DNA of 64,000 nt, taken from NCBI GenBank assembly GCA_934454525.1, contig CAKSFM010000013.1, positions 1-64,000 of the forward strand, written 5' to 3'. Positions 63,999 through 64,000 of this stretch are shown here, in pieces. The notes under the pieces are model-generated. The model did no database searches. It saw only the letters and a program-made list of their open reading frames with translations, and was not told the origin of the DNA. A program made the translations under genes and the position numbers. Source of the DNA: an uncultured Clostridia bacterium (GTDB lineage: Bacteria > Bacillota > Clostridia > UMGS1883). Numbering within the stretch: the first letter of the stretch is position 1; every line of letters starts with the position of its first letter.

Positions 63999-64000
63999 CG

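Overview
The window looks like chromosomal DNA of an anaerobic, saccharolytic member of the Bacillota (class Clostridia, gut or plant-fibre type). The evidence is strong GGAGG ribosome-binding sites, TTGACA/TATAAT promoters, S-layer-homology surface proteins, copper-amine-oxidase-type stalk domains, BlaI/M56 and ImmA families, and LplABC-type sugar import. No rRNA, tRNA, CRISPR array or prophage was recognised. Genus cannot be assigned from sequence reading alone.

Layout. (1) 0-0.6 kb: 3' end of a GH94 phosphorylase. (2) 0.6-29.7 kb: a leftward 14-gene polysaccharide-utilisation locus. In transcription order it holds a 1510-aa secreted beta-helix protein, an AraC regulator, a 1462-aa SLH protein, three large secreted Ig-like/beta-helix proteins, a binding protein with two permeases, two paralogous phosphoesterases, a Gfo/Idh/MocA oxidoreductase, a GH127 beta-L-arabinofuranosidase and a GH20-like enzyme. 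(3) 29.7-35.4 kb: a variable, decaying zone. It has an AraC remnant, an intact two-gene module encoding a stand-alone colicin-E3-type ribonuclease and a probable antidote, an ImmA/IrrE gene broken by a nonsense codon, a MITE and an IS3 remnant, and four truncated carbohydrate or hydrolase genes. (4) 35.6-41.5 kb: L-rhamnose isomerase, AraC regulator, SGNH esterase, Dabb protein, an ACT-ACT-metallo-beta-lactamase fusion and an amidohydrolase. (5) 41.7-45.9 kb, rightward: TrkA/TrkH potassium uptake and a GH28-like pectinase. (6) 45.9-53.7 kb: an MBL pseudogene, greA, an unknown gene behind an SD-masking hairpin, a BlaI-M56 sensor system whose sensor is split into two ORFs, and an 857-aa-class surface protein. 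(7) 53.7-58 kb: a LysR-controlled flavodoxin/cupin/aldo-keto reductase/carboxymuconolactone decarboxylase cluster invaded by a palindromic repeat family. (8) 58-64 kb: an SGNH hydrolase, an unassigned TIM-barrel-like enzyme, a second large SLH protein and the end of another secreted protein.

The genes fit together as a plant cell-wall or pectin-type lifestyle. Surface-anchored SLH and beta-helix proteins would engage the polymer, an ABC importer would take up oligosaccharides, and cytoplasmic GH127, GH20-like, GH28-like and GH94 enzymes plus rhamnose isomerase would process arabinose-, rhamnose- and hexose-containing fragments.

The two most interesting signals are: (a) a family of multi-hairpin, TTAGGCATA-ended palindromic elements at 54.5, 55.3, 56.4 and 60.9 kb, one of which sits in frame inside an aldo-keto reductase and adds about 95 codons, while others supply stop codons to genes; and (b) a free-standing 75-aa protein that keeps all colicin E3 catalytic residues, overlapped by a putative antidote gene.
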